A stretch of 8,389 bases of DNA from Bifidobacteriaceae bacterium (GTDB taxonomy: Bacteria; Actinomycetota; Actinomycetes; Actinomycetales; WQXJ01): positions 1-8,389 of the forward strand of contig JAITJY010000114.1 in the NCBI GenBank assembly GCA_031278675.1, written 5' to 3'. Position 1 is the first letter of the stretch. Each line of letters opens with the position of its first letter. Under the pieces are notes generated by a model, which was not told where the DNA came from, searched no databases, and was given only the letters and a program-made list of their open reading frames with translations. Both the position numbers and the translations under genes were made by a program. Positions 1 to 7,828 of this stretch are shown here, piece by piece.

Positions 1-5
1 GGCAC

Positions 6-27
6 TGACCAGCGGACACGCTGGCCA
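6..27 (-). terminator. Weak hairpin after the last gene, possible terminator
   Basis: CCAGCG (9-14) and CGCTGG (19-24) pair around a GACA loop, with two further pairs beyond one mismatch. It lies about 60 bases past the last stop codon in an 88-base stretch with no gene. No T-run follows on the coding strand before the window edge, so a role as a terminator is only possible. Confidence 0.2.
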
Positions 28-88
28 AAGCCCTATGGTGTGGAGTCTTGGGTCTTCGTGTGTTCGCTTTCATCAGGATTCAGCGTGG

Positions 89-907
89 TCAGCTGGCGAC
101 CCGCTTGGTTCCGCTGATCCCCCGGTGCCGCATCGCCTTCAGTTCGGCCAGGTCCAGGAACGCAGACACCATTCGGTTCAGCGTGGCCAACTCTTGCTCT
201 GTCAGATAGTTCTTGGCCACAACCACTTCACCGCGGCGAGGTCGCGGCCCGTCGAATACCGTCAATCCCATGAACTGTTGTCCGGCGGCCGCGCGGCCCT
301 TGATGACCTCGGCGGCTGTGTGGCCGTGGGCGGCATAGTGCATCTTGTTCTGGACGACCTTGAAGAACTCCACGCTCTCGGCGGCGCGCGGGTCGTAGTC
401 AACGCTGGTCGCGTACAGGTCGAGCACCTGGCGGTAGAACACCTTCTCGCTAGCGCGAATGTCGCGGACGCGCTCAAGTAGTTCTCGCCAGTACGCGCCG
501 CCGCCCGCCTGCTTCAGCAGCGCGTCGTTCATGGTGAAGCCCTTTGTTAGGTACTCCTTGAGCACCCCGAGAGCCCAACGCCGGAACTGCGTGCCGCGCA
601 GCGACTTGACCCGGTAGCCGACGGAGATGATCACGTCCAGGTTGTAGTACGCGACCTGGTAAGTCTTCCCGTCAGCCGCAGTTGTTGCAAAATCCGCAAC
701 AACTGGGCCGCGTTCCAACTCCCCCTCGCGGAACACGTTCGAGATGTGCCGCGAGACAGTGGACTTGTCCCGCTGAAACAGCTCAGCCATCTGGTCCAAC
801 GACAACCAGACAGTTTCGTCAACCATGCGCACCTCAATGCGCGCCTCGCCATCGGCGGCTTGATACATGACGATCTCGGTTTGCGGGGCGTGGGCCGGTT
901 CACTCAT
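89..907 (-). CDS. RhuM-family protein, C-terminally shortened
   Basis: The 272 residues match the virulence RhuM family. There is an N-terminal DNA-binding-like region with VDETVWLSLDQMAELFQRDKSTVSRHI (about 29-55), the YYNLDVIISVGYRVKSLRGTQFRRWA block (87-112), and a later domain with FYRQVLDLYATSVDYD (157-172), FFKVVQNKMHYAAHGHTAAEVI (181-202) and YLTEQELATLNRMVSAFLDLAELKA (234-258). The family is named from a Salmonella pathogenicity-island gene. Its members often sit beside restriction-modification genes; a transcriptional or toxin-like role is only suspected. Family members are usually about 330-350 residues, from memory, and continue after the AELxA segment with a Trp-containing helical region. 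Here the sequence instead ends in HRGISGTKRVAS, and I could not find the missing part in any frame downstream. This looks like a truncation or a different ending produced at a recombination edge. The gene overlaps the end of the TIGR04141 gene by 8 bases and is probably co-translated. Confidence 0.87.
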   Translation of the reverse strand: MSEPAHAPQTEIVMYQAADGEARIEVRMVDETVWLSLDQMAELFQRDKSTVSRHISNVFREGELERGPVVADFATTAADGKTYQVAYYNLDVIISVGYRVKSLRGTQFRRWALGVLKEYLTKGFTMNDALLKQAGGGAYWRELLERVRDIRASEKVFYRQVLDLYATSVDYDPRAAESVEFFKVVQNKMHYAAHGHTAAEVIKGRAAAGQQFMGLTVFDGPRPRRGEVVVAKNYLTEQELATLNRMVSAFLDLAELKAMRHRGISGTKRVAS

Positions 908-2570
908 CGGTATTCTCCGTTGGCCTGCTCTGCGAAGGCGGCGCAGGGCGCGTCTCCACGTCGATGCGAGACACCGAAACCTTCATGCCAAGCCTCTCAA
1001 GGTGTGAGCCGTGCTGCCTCAAATTCAGTTTGCTGAAGAACGGCAACCATGGCTGCCCGGTGCTAGCGGGCGCGATGACCGCGTACGAGACCGTATATGC
1101 GCCTTTGTTTACCGACTCGCCGCTGCCAGGAACCAATGCGAGCCAACGCGCCTGTTGGTCTTCGGCCACTCGACTAGCTATTTCTGTCCGGATCTTGTCG
1201 CGGAACTCGCCGTCCGAGATGAGGGTCTCAGCACTGACGGAACCTTGCGCGAACAGATGACTGAGAGTCGAGGAACGCGATTTCCTCTTCACGTGCAGAA
1301 ACTCCCCATCGACGGTCATGATGTCGCAAAGTTCGATGCCGGAAGACGCGCCGCCAGGACGTGTGATCTTTGTGTCCAGATGAAGAAGCTGCGACGGATC
1401 GGACACGGCCAGGCGTTGGTTGTAGTCAGCTTCCTTCTCCGCTTGGAACGAGGGAATGAGGCCTGCGGCCGCCGGGGGTAGGCGGTCGTAGTAGGTGTCC
1501 ACCGTCTCGACCAACGAGTCTGACACGGCAAACCAGCGGTTCTCCATAAGGACGTGTAGCTGGCCATTAATGCGCTGTTCGCTGACAAGGCATTGATAGA
1601 GTTTCCATTTGGATGTGAACACGCCTGACCTGGTGTAACGCACCGATACGCGCCGATGCTTAAGGTCCTCCAAACGGATGGCGGCACCTCCGCTCCCCAG
1701 GTTTGCGAGATACTCGTCCAAGTCGAGATCCGGGTACTCGCAGCCTCGTGTGCCAGCGATCCTGAACGCGTCCACGTCCTCCCAGTCGATCACGTCGGGA
1801 ACTGCCAGATACGTGCGGGAAGTGTCTCGCGCCTGGATTTGCGAGACGACGAGATTGTCAAGCTCGGCGATGACCGACTGGTCGACAACAGGTTTCAGAT
1901 CATCAATCCAGCCGAAACTCTTCTTGTACTTGTCGTCATTAAACGCGGCGAGCAATTGCCCGCAAAAGCCGACTAGCTCCGTCGCTTCCAATGGACGATT
2001 GACCACAAGGCTGTCAGAGCCGGATAAGGTCTGAGCAAAGCTCTTGTCTGTGGGAGCCCCCGTCGCCGATCTGAGGATGTCGCTCGACACGTTAATGCCA
2101 AACGCGGGAAGGTCGGAGCTCTTGCTGACCTGAGTCCGCTTGGCCACCACCACGTCTTCGTAGGTCTTGGTGTCCACGCTGCGCATTTGACTAGAGTCGA
2201 TGCGGTTGAGGCACACTCTCAGGCCGAAGTGGGGCTCGATCCTGTCGAGGTCCAGCAGCGAGCGGCCGTAGCCGAAGGTCACAGCGAAGAACCGGTTGTG
2301 TGCCTTCAGCACGAGCAGACCCGAAGCCGAAGCGGTCTTGAGCTTGTCAGGGGCCTTAACGACGAACGGGCGGACAAAACGGACCCATTCTGGTTCAACT
2401 GGTGGTCGGCGCATCCAGTAGAAGGCGCCGTCAATACCCGACCGCGCATCGAATGGAACCCGTTCCCTCGCCTTTTGCTCCTCAGGCTCAAGGGCGTCAT
2501 CGGCTTCCTTGACCGCATCTTTCAGCAGAAAGATTGTCAATCGACGGCTCTTGGGCTTCTTGCTTGACAT
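900..2570 (-). CDS. TIGR04141/DUF6119 family sporadically distributed protein
   Basis: At 556 residues it has the usual length of this family, whose biochemical function is, to my knowledge, not established. Family hallmarks include the N-terminal RRLTIFLLKDAV (9-20), the FAVTFGYGRSLLD block (95-107), FGLRVCLNRID (115-125) with RSVDTKTYEDVV (130-141), KSFAQTLSGSDSLVV (176-190) and the C-terminal GEFLHVKRKSRSSTLSHLF (422-440). No signal peptide or membrane segment is seen, so it should be cytoplasmic. Residues 411-440 (GIELCD, then DGEFLHVKRK, then a Ser-rich stretch) resemble the spacing of the D...(Q/E)xK core of Mrr-like nucleases, with Glu413 and Lys428 as candidates; this is my inference and could be fortuitous. 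The N-terminal 45 residues and the last 20 are charged and probably flexible. Its place between a methyltransferase and a RhuM gene suggests an accessory or effector role in the same defence system. Confidence 0.85.
   Translation of the reverse strand: MSSKKPKSRRLTIFLLKDAVKEADDALEPEEQKARERVPFDARSGIDGAFYWMRRPPVEPEWVRFVRPFVVKAPDKLKTASASGLLVLKAHNRFFAVTFGYGRSLLDLDRIEPHFGLRVCLNRIDSSQMRSVDTKTYEDVVVAKRTQVSKSSDLPAFGINVSSDILRSATGAPTDKSFAQTLSGSDSLVVNRPLEATELVGFCGQLLAAFNDDKYKKSFGWIDDLKPVVDQSVIAELDNLVVSQIQARDTSRTYLAVPDVIDWEDVDAFRIAGTRGCEYPDLDLDEYLANLGSGGAAIRLEDLKHRRVSVRYTRSGVFTSKWKLYQCLVSEQRINGQLHVLMENRWFAVSDSLVETVDTYYDRLPPAAAGLIPSFQAEKEADYNQRLAVSDPSQLLHLDTKITRPGGASSGIELCDIMTVDGEFLHVKRKSRSSTLSHLFAQGSVSAETLISDGEFRDKIRTEIASRVAEDQQARWLALVPGSGESVNKGAYTVSYAVIAPASTGQPWLPFFSKLNLRQHGSHLERLGMKVSVSRIDVETRPAPPSQSRPTENTDE
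915..918 (-). promoter_or_regulatory. Ribosome binding site of the rhuM-like gene
   Basis: GGAG on the coding strand stands 7 bases before the ATG at 907, inside the end of the TIGR04141 gene. It supports the start that gives the 8-base ATGAGTGA overlap rather than the internal Met14, where many RhuM proteins begin to align. Confidence 0.5.
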
Positions 2571-2575
2571 TCTTG

Positions 2576-2580
2576 CTCCT
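2576..2580 (-). promoter_or_regulatory. Strong ribosome binding site of the TIGR04141 gene
   Basis: AGGAG (within AGAGGAG) on the coding strand lies 5 bases before the ATG at 2570, in the 14-base gap after the methyltransferase stop. It fixes the start and shows that this gene can load ribosomes independently. Confidence 0.7.
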
Positions 2581-2584
2581 CTAA

Positions 2585-5374
2585 TCAGAACAGAACTGAG
2601 TCTTCTTCTTGGCCGGTCATTTTGGCGTAGCGGCGCAGCAGGATTCGGCTCTTGTCCTCAGGCGAGGCTCCAGCCGGGACGGAGAAGAGCTTGTCGATGA
2701 CGGCGTCAACTCGGGCATGCGCCTCCAACAATGCAGAGGGCATGGATTCAGAATCGTAAAGCTCTGCCACGCTGATGTTCGGGTATTTGTTTCGCTCAGC
2801 TATAATTGCCGCAGCACCTGACACTAACTCTGCCCGTTGATGCGGAGACACTGGGGGCAAAGGGAAATTGTTGTAAGTAAACGTATTGGAAAAGCGCAAG
2901 TCGGATTTGATGCGTCCTCCAACGGTTCGCATCCACTGGATGAACATCGTGGAAGACAGCACAGCTAAGACAAAGCCGTCTGCATCTTGAATCATCGCGT
3001 TTGCGTCTCCGCAGATGACTTCGGGCCCTAGAGCCACCGGCGGGAAGTATGGGCGGCTCTCTGCCACATGCCGGGGAATGGCAAGGTAGTCAGTCTTGGG
3101 CTGGCGGCGTTCATCGAACAGCCAAGCGGTTGTCGCCTTCTTCCGGGTCGCCTTCTTCTTGCTGGTGAGGCGGAAGAGCCTGACGGCCTCAATTCGCTCT
3201 TGCAGGAAGAGCGATGATCGTATCTCGTCTGGTGTGATCCCCTCCAGCCAGAGGCACCAACGGTCCTTGGAGTGTAGTAGCTCTTTGGCTCCGACAAATC
3301 GGCGGATGTACTTCTGGGCGATGGGATCGGCGCGAGCTTCAATCAGATCGTCGCCTTTTAGGAAGAACCTTCCACCGTCAGTCGGTTGAGATCCTTTTGT
3401 AACTGGCGAGAGGCCTGATCCCAGTGCCGTCACCCTCGGCGTGACTAAGACCGTTGGCGCGTTGGCCACCAAGTAGGGACTAATGCGGCTCGCTTCCTCA
3501 AGGAGCTGCTCGCCTTGTCCGCTTTCACCGTAAGTCCACAGCACTGGCCTGGGTTGGTCGGCTCGGTCGAATCCAATGATCGAGACATGCACGGCGGCGC
3601 CGGCGGCCGCCTCAGTGGTCCAGCGAAAAGACCTGTGAGCGAAGCGACACCGCCAACCATTCTCGATGATCGGCCGCCACAGCGGTTCGGTGGCTTCACC
3701 TTGGCAGATCGAATTTGTTGAGACGAACGCCCAGCGCCCTTTGACCGCGCCGTAATAGTCCATCGACTTGGCGTACCAGCAGGTCACGTAGTCCAAGTAG
3801 CCGCTCCAGCGCGCGCCCCAGACCTGCTTCGAATCATCTTGTTGTTCAGAGGTTTTCGTGTACTGGCCAACGAAAGGAGGATTCCCAACGATCACCACGT
3901 TCTCCGAAGGCGGAAGGATTGAGGCCCAGTCTGTGCGGAGCGCGTTGCCGTGGACGATGGTAGGGGCGAGCTTGATCGGGAGTCGGTGGGGAGCGGTTCC
4001 AAATTCCTCTGCCATCTGTTGGTTGGCTAGGTGGTCGACCAAGAGCATGGCGGTCTCGGCGATGCGGGCTGGCCACTCTTCGATCTCGATACCGTAGAAG
4101 TGGTCGATCGTCACGCCGACGTATTGGGATACATCCAAGGTGGACTGAGCCAGGTTTCCGCGGGCGCTCGACACTTTGGAGTCCGTGATATCAAGGTTGC
4201 GGCGGCGCACCAGGGCTTGCAGTTCGATGGCGCGGAGCTCGCGGTATGCGACAACCAGGAAGTTGCCGCAGCCGCAGGCAGGATCCAGAATCCTTATGTC
4301 CCGTAGGTCGTTCAGCAGCTTAGTTAGTTGGCCCTTGTCATCCCAGGCCCGTTCCAGGCGGTCTTCGAGTTCGTCGAGGAAGAGCGGGCGAATGGTGCGG
4401 AGGATGTTCTCTTCGGTGGTGTAGTGCTCACCCATGGCGCGCCGAGCGGCCTTGTCCTTAACGGTCTGGAACATTGAGCCGAAGATCGCGGGAGAGATGA
4501 ATGACCAATCGAAGTCGGCGGCATCGAGCAACGCTCCGCGGAAGTCTGGCTGTAACGGGGGCAGCACCAGGGGATCGCTGAACAGCCCACCGTTTATATA
4601 AGGCAGTCTGGCTAGTGGATGGCCTTTCTCCAGCCCCGGACATGGCCGGTGCGCCTCATGGGGCGTGTCGGCGACACGGAAAGCCTCTTGGAGCTTGATG
4701 TGGAGGTTGGCGTCAGTGCTGTGGCGGTCGATGAAGACTTTGAACACGTCGGAGTCGGACGCGTTGTGCCCCCACATCCCGGTGTCGTCGCCGAACAGGA
4801 GGAACAGTAACCGGGCCAGCAGCAGGGTGGCGGCATTGTCCGCGATGTCGGATTTCTCAAGCGCGGAGTAGAGGGTGCCCATGAGGCGGGCAGCTTTGGA
4901 TGACTCGGTTTCGATGACCTTGTCGAACGCGCCTCTCATGCGGCTCAGCAGCTCGACCAAGGTGATCTCATGGTCGAGGGGGACTTCGATGGCGCGCAAC
5001 CTGGTCTCAAAATCCTGGTCAGACCTGCCGATCCTGTGGGTGTAAGCCATGAGTTTCGCGTTGACGCCGCCGGTTTGGGCGCGGCGCGGCCAGCGCCAGT
5101 CTTGATACCCGTCGCCGCAGAAGACGAGCAGCCGTTCAGATGAGTCTTTGCCAACGGCCTGGTCGATTTCGCGTTGGACCCGGCGGGCAGGAGCCTGGTC
5201 GCACACCCAGACACGGAGCCCTTTGAATCCGGCGGCCTGCGTGAGCGTGTATGTCTTGCCATCGACGCGGATCTTGAGCGGTGCCATTCGGTCAGGGTTA
5301 TTCCAACCGAGCTGGCGGACGAACAGCTCACGGAAGTCGCCGGAATCGACGATGGGGAGCAGCGGCGTAGGCAT
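2585..5374 (-). CDS. MmeI-family class I SAM-dependent DNA adenine methyltransferase
   Basis: This 929-residue protein should transfer a methyl group from S-adenosylmethionine to the N6 of adenine in a specific DNA sequence. Following MmeI layout, there is an N-terminal domain (about 1-140), a helical spacer (about 140-300), a methyltransferase core with EHYTTEENI (316-324), motif I DPACGCGNF (364-372), YGIEIEEWPARIAETA (427-442) and catalytic GNPPF (497-501), a target-recognition domain (about 650-790, with FVGAKELL and RWCLWL) and a C-terminal segment with YNNFPLP (834-840). Length is close to MmeI (about 920). MmeI itself carries a PD-(D/E)xK nuclease at its N-terminus; here I find no ExK-type site, and the region instead has RLLVFCGDGYQDWRW (81-95). 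I infer a modification-only enzyme whose cleavage partner is the PLD-helicase encoded just upstream. The frame is intact and all methyltransferase motifs look functional. The target sequence cannot be read from the protein by eye. Confidence 0.93.
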   Translation of the reverse strand: MPTPLLPIVDSGDFRELFVRQLGWNNPDRMAPLKIRVDGKTYTLTQAAGFKGLRVWVCDQAPARRVQREIDQAVGKDSSERLLVFCGDGYQDWRWPRRAQTGGVNAKLMAYTHRIGRSDQDFETRLRAIEVPLDHEITLVELLSRMRGAFDKVIETESSKAARLMGTLYSALEKSDIADNAATLLLARLLFLLFGDDTGMWGHNASDSDVFKVFIDRHSTDANLHIKLQEAFRVADTPHEAHRPCPGLEKGHPLARLPYINGGLFSDPLVLPPLQPDFRGALLDAADFDWSFISPAIFGSMFQTVKDKAARRAMGEHYTTEENILRTIRPLFLDELEDRLERAWDDKGQLTKLLNDLRDIRILDPACGCGNFLVVAYRELRAIELQALVRRRNLDITDSKVSSARGNLAQSTLDVSQYVGVTIDHFYGIEIEEWPARIAETAMLLVDHLANQQMAEEFGTAPHRLPIKLAPTIVHGNALRTDWASILPPSENVVIVGNPPFVGQYTKTSEQQDDSKQVWGARWSGYLDYVTCWYAKSMDYYGAVKGRWAFVSTNSICQGEATEPLWRPIIENGWRCRFAHRSFRWTTEAAAGAAVHVSIIGFDRADQPRPVLWTYGESGQGEQLLEEASRISPYLVANAPTVLVTPRVTALGSGLSPVTKGSQPTDGGRFFLKGDDLIEARADPIAQKYIRRFVGAKELLHSKDRWCLWLEGITPDEIRSSLFLQERIEAVRLFRLTSKKKATRKKATTAWLFDERRQPKTDYLAIPRHVAESRPYFPPVALGPEVICGDANAMIQDADGFVLAVLSSTMFIQWMRTVGGRIKSDLRFSNTFTYNNFPLPPVSPHQRAELVSGAAAIIAERNKYPNISVAELYDSESMPSALLEAHARVDAVIDKLFSVPAGASPEDKSRILLRRYAKMTGQEEDSVLF

Positions 5375-7812
5375 CAGGCGTTCACCCCCATTGTGGTGAT
5401 GATCCGCAATGGGTCTTTCCCTGTGCGCGAAGGTATAACGAGGCTACCGTCGTTGTGGAGCGCGCGGACCAGCGCTGCCAGGTCGGCGTCGGCGACGCCG
5501 TTGCGGATGGCGCGCTTGAGCCTGGTGTCGGCAATTTGGGTGAGCGGGCGCTGGAACAGTTCGTCTAATGCAATTCTGGTTTCGTGCTCCTGGTCGGTAT
5601 GCCACGACAAGGTTGCGCCCAGCCTGGCCCAGACCCTCTTGCGGACACCCCGCAGCCTGCCGGAGGAACTGGCGGCGGCGGTGAGGTCGGCGGTGATTAT
5701 CTGACGGACGATGCCGTCGTGGTCGTCACGAAGCGGAAGGCCAGGCTCGTACTTGTCGGCCTTGAACCGGGCGATAGCCTCATGTCCGGTCAGGTGGCTG
5801 ACCTGCCCGTTTGGGCTGGAGAAGGCGAATGCGTCAATGCCCCCAGCAGTGCGGACGTAGCACCCCACGCCGTCTTCCTGCTCACCGAGGCGTCTGGCTC
5901 GGGTGGCGCCAACCATGTCCGGCATGTGGGAGATCCTTCGCTCCAAAGCTGGATCGTCCGCCACGGCCTGAGTCCAGTACTGATAGGCCAGAGATGAAGC
6001 GTCCACCTCATCGTCAGGGGCGCTATCGTCCAGCTCGCCGCTGTAAAGGTCAGCAATGATCTGGGTCTCGTCGGCCGACCCAAAAAACGTCTCATCGGAG
6101 CCGAATGCCTGGGCGTTGGCGGCCAAGCGGTCGGCGATGCGCTGGCGCAACGAGATAACGTTGTCGACTGATTCGTGGAAGAAGGAATAGAGAAGCACCT
6201 CAGCGGAGGTTTGCCTAATGCGGTCGACGCGGCCCGCTCGCTGGATCAACCGGATGATCGCCCACGGAAGGTCGAAGTTGACGATGACGTGGGAGTCTTG
6301 CAGGTTCTGTCCCTCGGAGAGCACATCCGTTGCGATAAGAACGCGTAGTTCCCCGTGCTTCGCTAGCGCATTCGCGCCGCTTTTGCCGTTGGATGCGGGG
6401 GAGAACTGCGCCGCCACCGCAGTCGGGTCTTCGCTTTCGCCGGTCACGGTGCCCACGCCGACAATACCGGCGTCTTGGAGTTGCATGCCCAAGTAGTCAG
6501 CGGTGTCCTTGTATTCGGTGAAGATTAGAACCTTGTCGCCGCCGTGTTTGCCGCGCAAGAGCCCAATGAGTGCTTGCAGCTTGGAATCGGATCGTGCCTC
6601 CCACGGTCCATACCAATTGAGTAAATCTCGCAGGGATGTCGTGTCATGGGTGAGCGCTTCGGCCAGACGTCTCGAGAACAGGCTTGACCGGACCCAGCGA
6701 ACCCCTCCTGGGTTGGCGGCTCGCAAGGCGTCATAACGGACTTGCGCCGAACCGGCCGAGGGAGGCGTGGCGTCTTCAGAATTAACATCGTCGCCATCGT
6801 CGCCCAGGCTCAACACCTGAATGTCACCCGTCGGCACCGGGATGTTGTTGGCGATCGCGTGGAGCCACAGCTCGTTGCGGGCGATGTGTCGCTGCACCGA
6901 CAGCACAAACGAGTGGCCGCCGGAAGACAGGCGCTTGAAAGAAGTGGTGCGGACAAATCCGGCGACGTGGCCTCGGCCCTGCGCAACGCCGTCGGCGAAG
7001 GCCCGCTCATCAACGGTCAAATGGACTGTGCGCAGTAGGTATTGGTGGAGGTCGTAGCGGGGTAACAGGAGGGAGTTGATTGTGTCAAGAGTGCGGTCGT
7101 CGGCCATTTTGGCTGCTGGATCGTCATTTCCGAATGAGTGCTGGAGCGGTAGAGCTATCCTCCTCGGGAAAGTGAATTGGCGACCGTCCGCGAATTCCAG
7201 ATAGGCGCGGCCGTCAGGGTCGAGCTTCGAATAATTCGATTGGATGAACGAGCGGGTTCGGCGGACTAGGTGCTGGCTCATCAGCCGCTTCCAGTCGTCC
7301 GGTTCCTCGGAACGTCGGAAGGCCTGCAATGTGGTGATCTTGGAATCCACCTTGTCAGGCAGGGCTGGGTCCTTGCCAATGGCGGCGACGGGTGCTATGC
7401 CGAGGTCGTCGTCGTCGACATAAAGGGCTAGCTGGTTGGCAACATCTTGGAACCGGATGTTGAACGGGGTGGCCGTGAGCAGCAAGACACGGCAATCGTT
7501 GCGTAATATGTAGTCGCGTAGGGCGAGATAATCTTGGCGCTGGTTATTGCGCAGTGTGTGAGACTCGTCGGCGATCACAAACGGGTAGCGGCGGAGTTCC
7601 GGGAGGGTTTTAGTCGCCATGGAATAAGGCACGACGCGGCCGTGGAGGTCGTATTCTTCCAAGTGGTCCTCCCACATCTTCTGGAGGTTTTTCGGGCAGA
7701 CGACCAGCGGCTGGAAGCCGTGTTCATCGCGCAGCATCAACGCCACCGCGATGGCGGTCAACGTCTTGCCCAGGCCGACCACATCTCCCAGCATCGCGCC
7801 GCGTTTGGTCAT
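5374..7812 (-). CDS. SNF2-type SF2 helicase/ATPase, body of a PLD-helicase fusion
   Basis: The frame encodes 812 residues with the full SF2 set. Walker A is GDVVGLGKT (9-17), motif Ia is VVCPKNL (about 37-43), motif II is DESH (82-85) and motif III is TATP (113-116). The C-terminal RecA lobe has IFTEYKD (430-436), ATDVLSEGQNLQ (494-505) and QRAGRVDR (524-531). The last 250 or so residues match nothing I recognise. Such proteins use ATP to translocate on or remodel duplex DNA, and in restriction-type systems they power the search or delivery to a nuclease. The start at 7812 is doubtful: it has no convincing ribosome binding site, Walker A begins only 8 residues in, and the Q motif is missing but present at the end of the preceding frame. 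The original protein very probably began upstream with the PLD domain. Its stop overlaps the methyltransferase start by one base (TGATG), which implies translational coupling. Family assignment is firm; the product as written may be inactive. Confidence 0.92.
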   Translation of the reverse strand: MTKRGAMLGDVVGLGKTLTAIAVALMLRDEHGFQPLVVCPKNLQKMWEDHLEEYDLHGRVVPYSMATKTLPELRRYPFVIADESHTLRNNQRQDYLALRDYILRNDCRVLLLTATPFNIRFQDVANQLALYVDDDDLGIAPVAAIGKDPALPDKVDSKITTLQAFRRSEEPDDWKRLMSQHLVRRTRSFIQSNYSKLDPDGRAYLEFADGRQFTFPRRIALPLQHSFGNDDPAAKMADDRTLDTINSLLLPRYDLHQYLLRTVHLTVDERAFADGVAQGRGHVAGFVRTTSFKRLSSGGHSFVLSVQRHIARNELWLHAIANNIPVPTGDIQVLSLGDDGDDVNSEDATPPSAGSAQVRYDALRAANPGGVRWVRSSLFSRRLAEALTHDTTSLRDLLNWYGPWEARSDSKLQALIGLLRGKHGGDKVLIFTEYKDTADYLGMQLQDAGIVGVGTVTGESEDPTAVAAQFSPASNGKSGANALAKHGELRVLIATDVLSEGQNLQDSHVIVNFDLPWAIIRLIQRAGRVDRIRQTSAEVLLYSFFHESVDNVISLRQRIADRLAANAQAFGSDETFFGSADETQIIADLYSGELDDSAPDDEVDASSLAYQYWTQAVADDPALERRISHMPDMVGATRARRLGEQEDGVGCYVRTAGGIDAFAFSSPNGQVSHLTGHEAIARFKADKYEPGLPLRDDHDGIVRQIITADLTAAASSSGRLRGVRKRVWARLGATLSWHTDQEHETRIALDELFQRPLTQIADTRLKRAIRNGVADADLAALVRALHNDGSLVIPSRTGKDPLRIITTMGVNA
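5383..5389 (-). promoter_or_regulatory. Ribosome binding site of the methyltransferase gene
   Basis: The coding strand reads GGGGGTG, 8 bases before the ATG at 5374, inside the last codons of the helicase. With the TGATG stop/start overlap it supports the assigned start and coupled translation. Confidence 0.5.
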
Positions 7813-7818
7813 GATGCG

Positions 7819-7828
7819 CCTAGCTAGC
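7819..7828 (-). other. Frameshift junction: tandem CTAG duplication splitting PLD and helicase
   Basis: The sequence holds two adjacent copies of CTAG (7820-7823 and 7824-7827) exactly where the PLD frame ends in TAG. On the coding strand, the frame before the repeat reads ...AVRTA. Taking out one four-base copy gives ACG GCT AGG CGC ATC ATG, so the protein continues AVRTARRIMTKRGAML into Walker A without interruption. The two frames differ by +1, as a four-base gain would produce. The most direct reading is a slippage or duplication mutation, or an assembly error. Re-initiation at the ATG 7 bases after the stop, or a programmed +1 shift, are less likely alternatives because no ribosome binding site or known slippery sequence is visible. 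Confidence 0.8.

Noticed and set aside
35..481. Plus-strand open frame of 148 residues at the left end
   Set aside because: It lies antisense to the RhuM-like gene, has low-complexity composition typical of the complement of a GC-rich gene, and shows no recognisable domain.
3132..3157. Two copies of an 11-base repeat (GTCGCCTTCTT) with a 15-base period inside the methyltransferase gene
   Set aside because: They encode KKATR/KKATT in the target-recognition domain, where MmeI-family enzymes commonly have a similar basic SKxxATRK stretch; the frame is kept, so it is probably coding bias rather than a regulatory repeat.
5174..5704. Plus-strand open frame of 176 residues over the helicase/methyltransferase junction
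   Set aside because: It is antisense to two well-supported genes, matches nothing I know and has no good ribosome binding site; it is a shadow of GC-rich codon usage.
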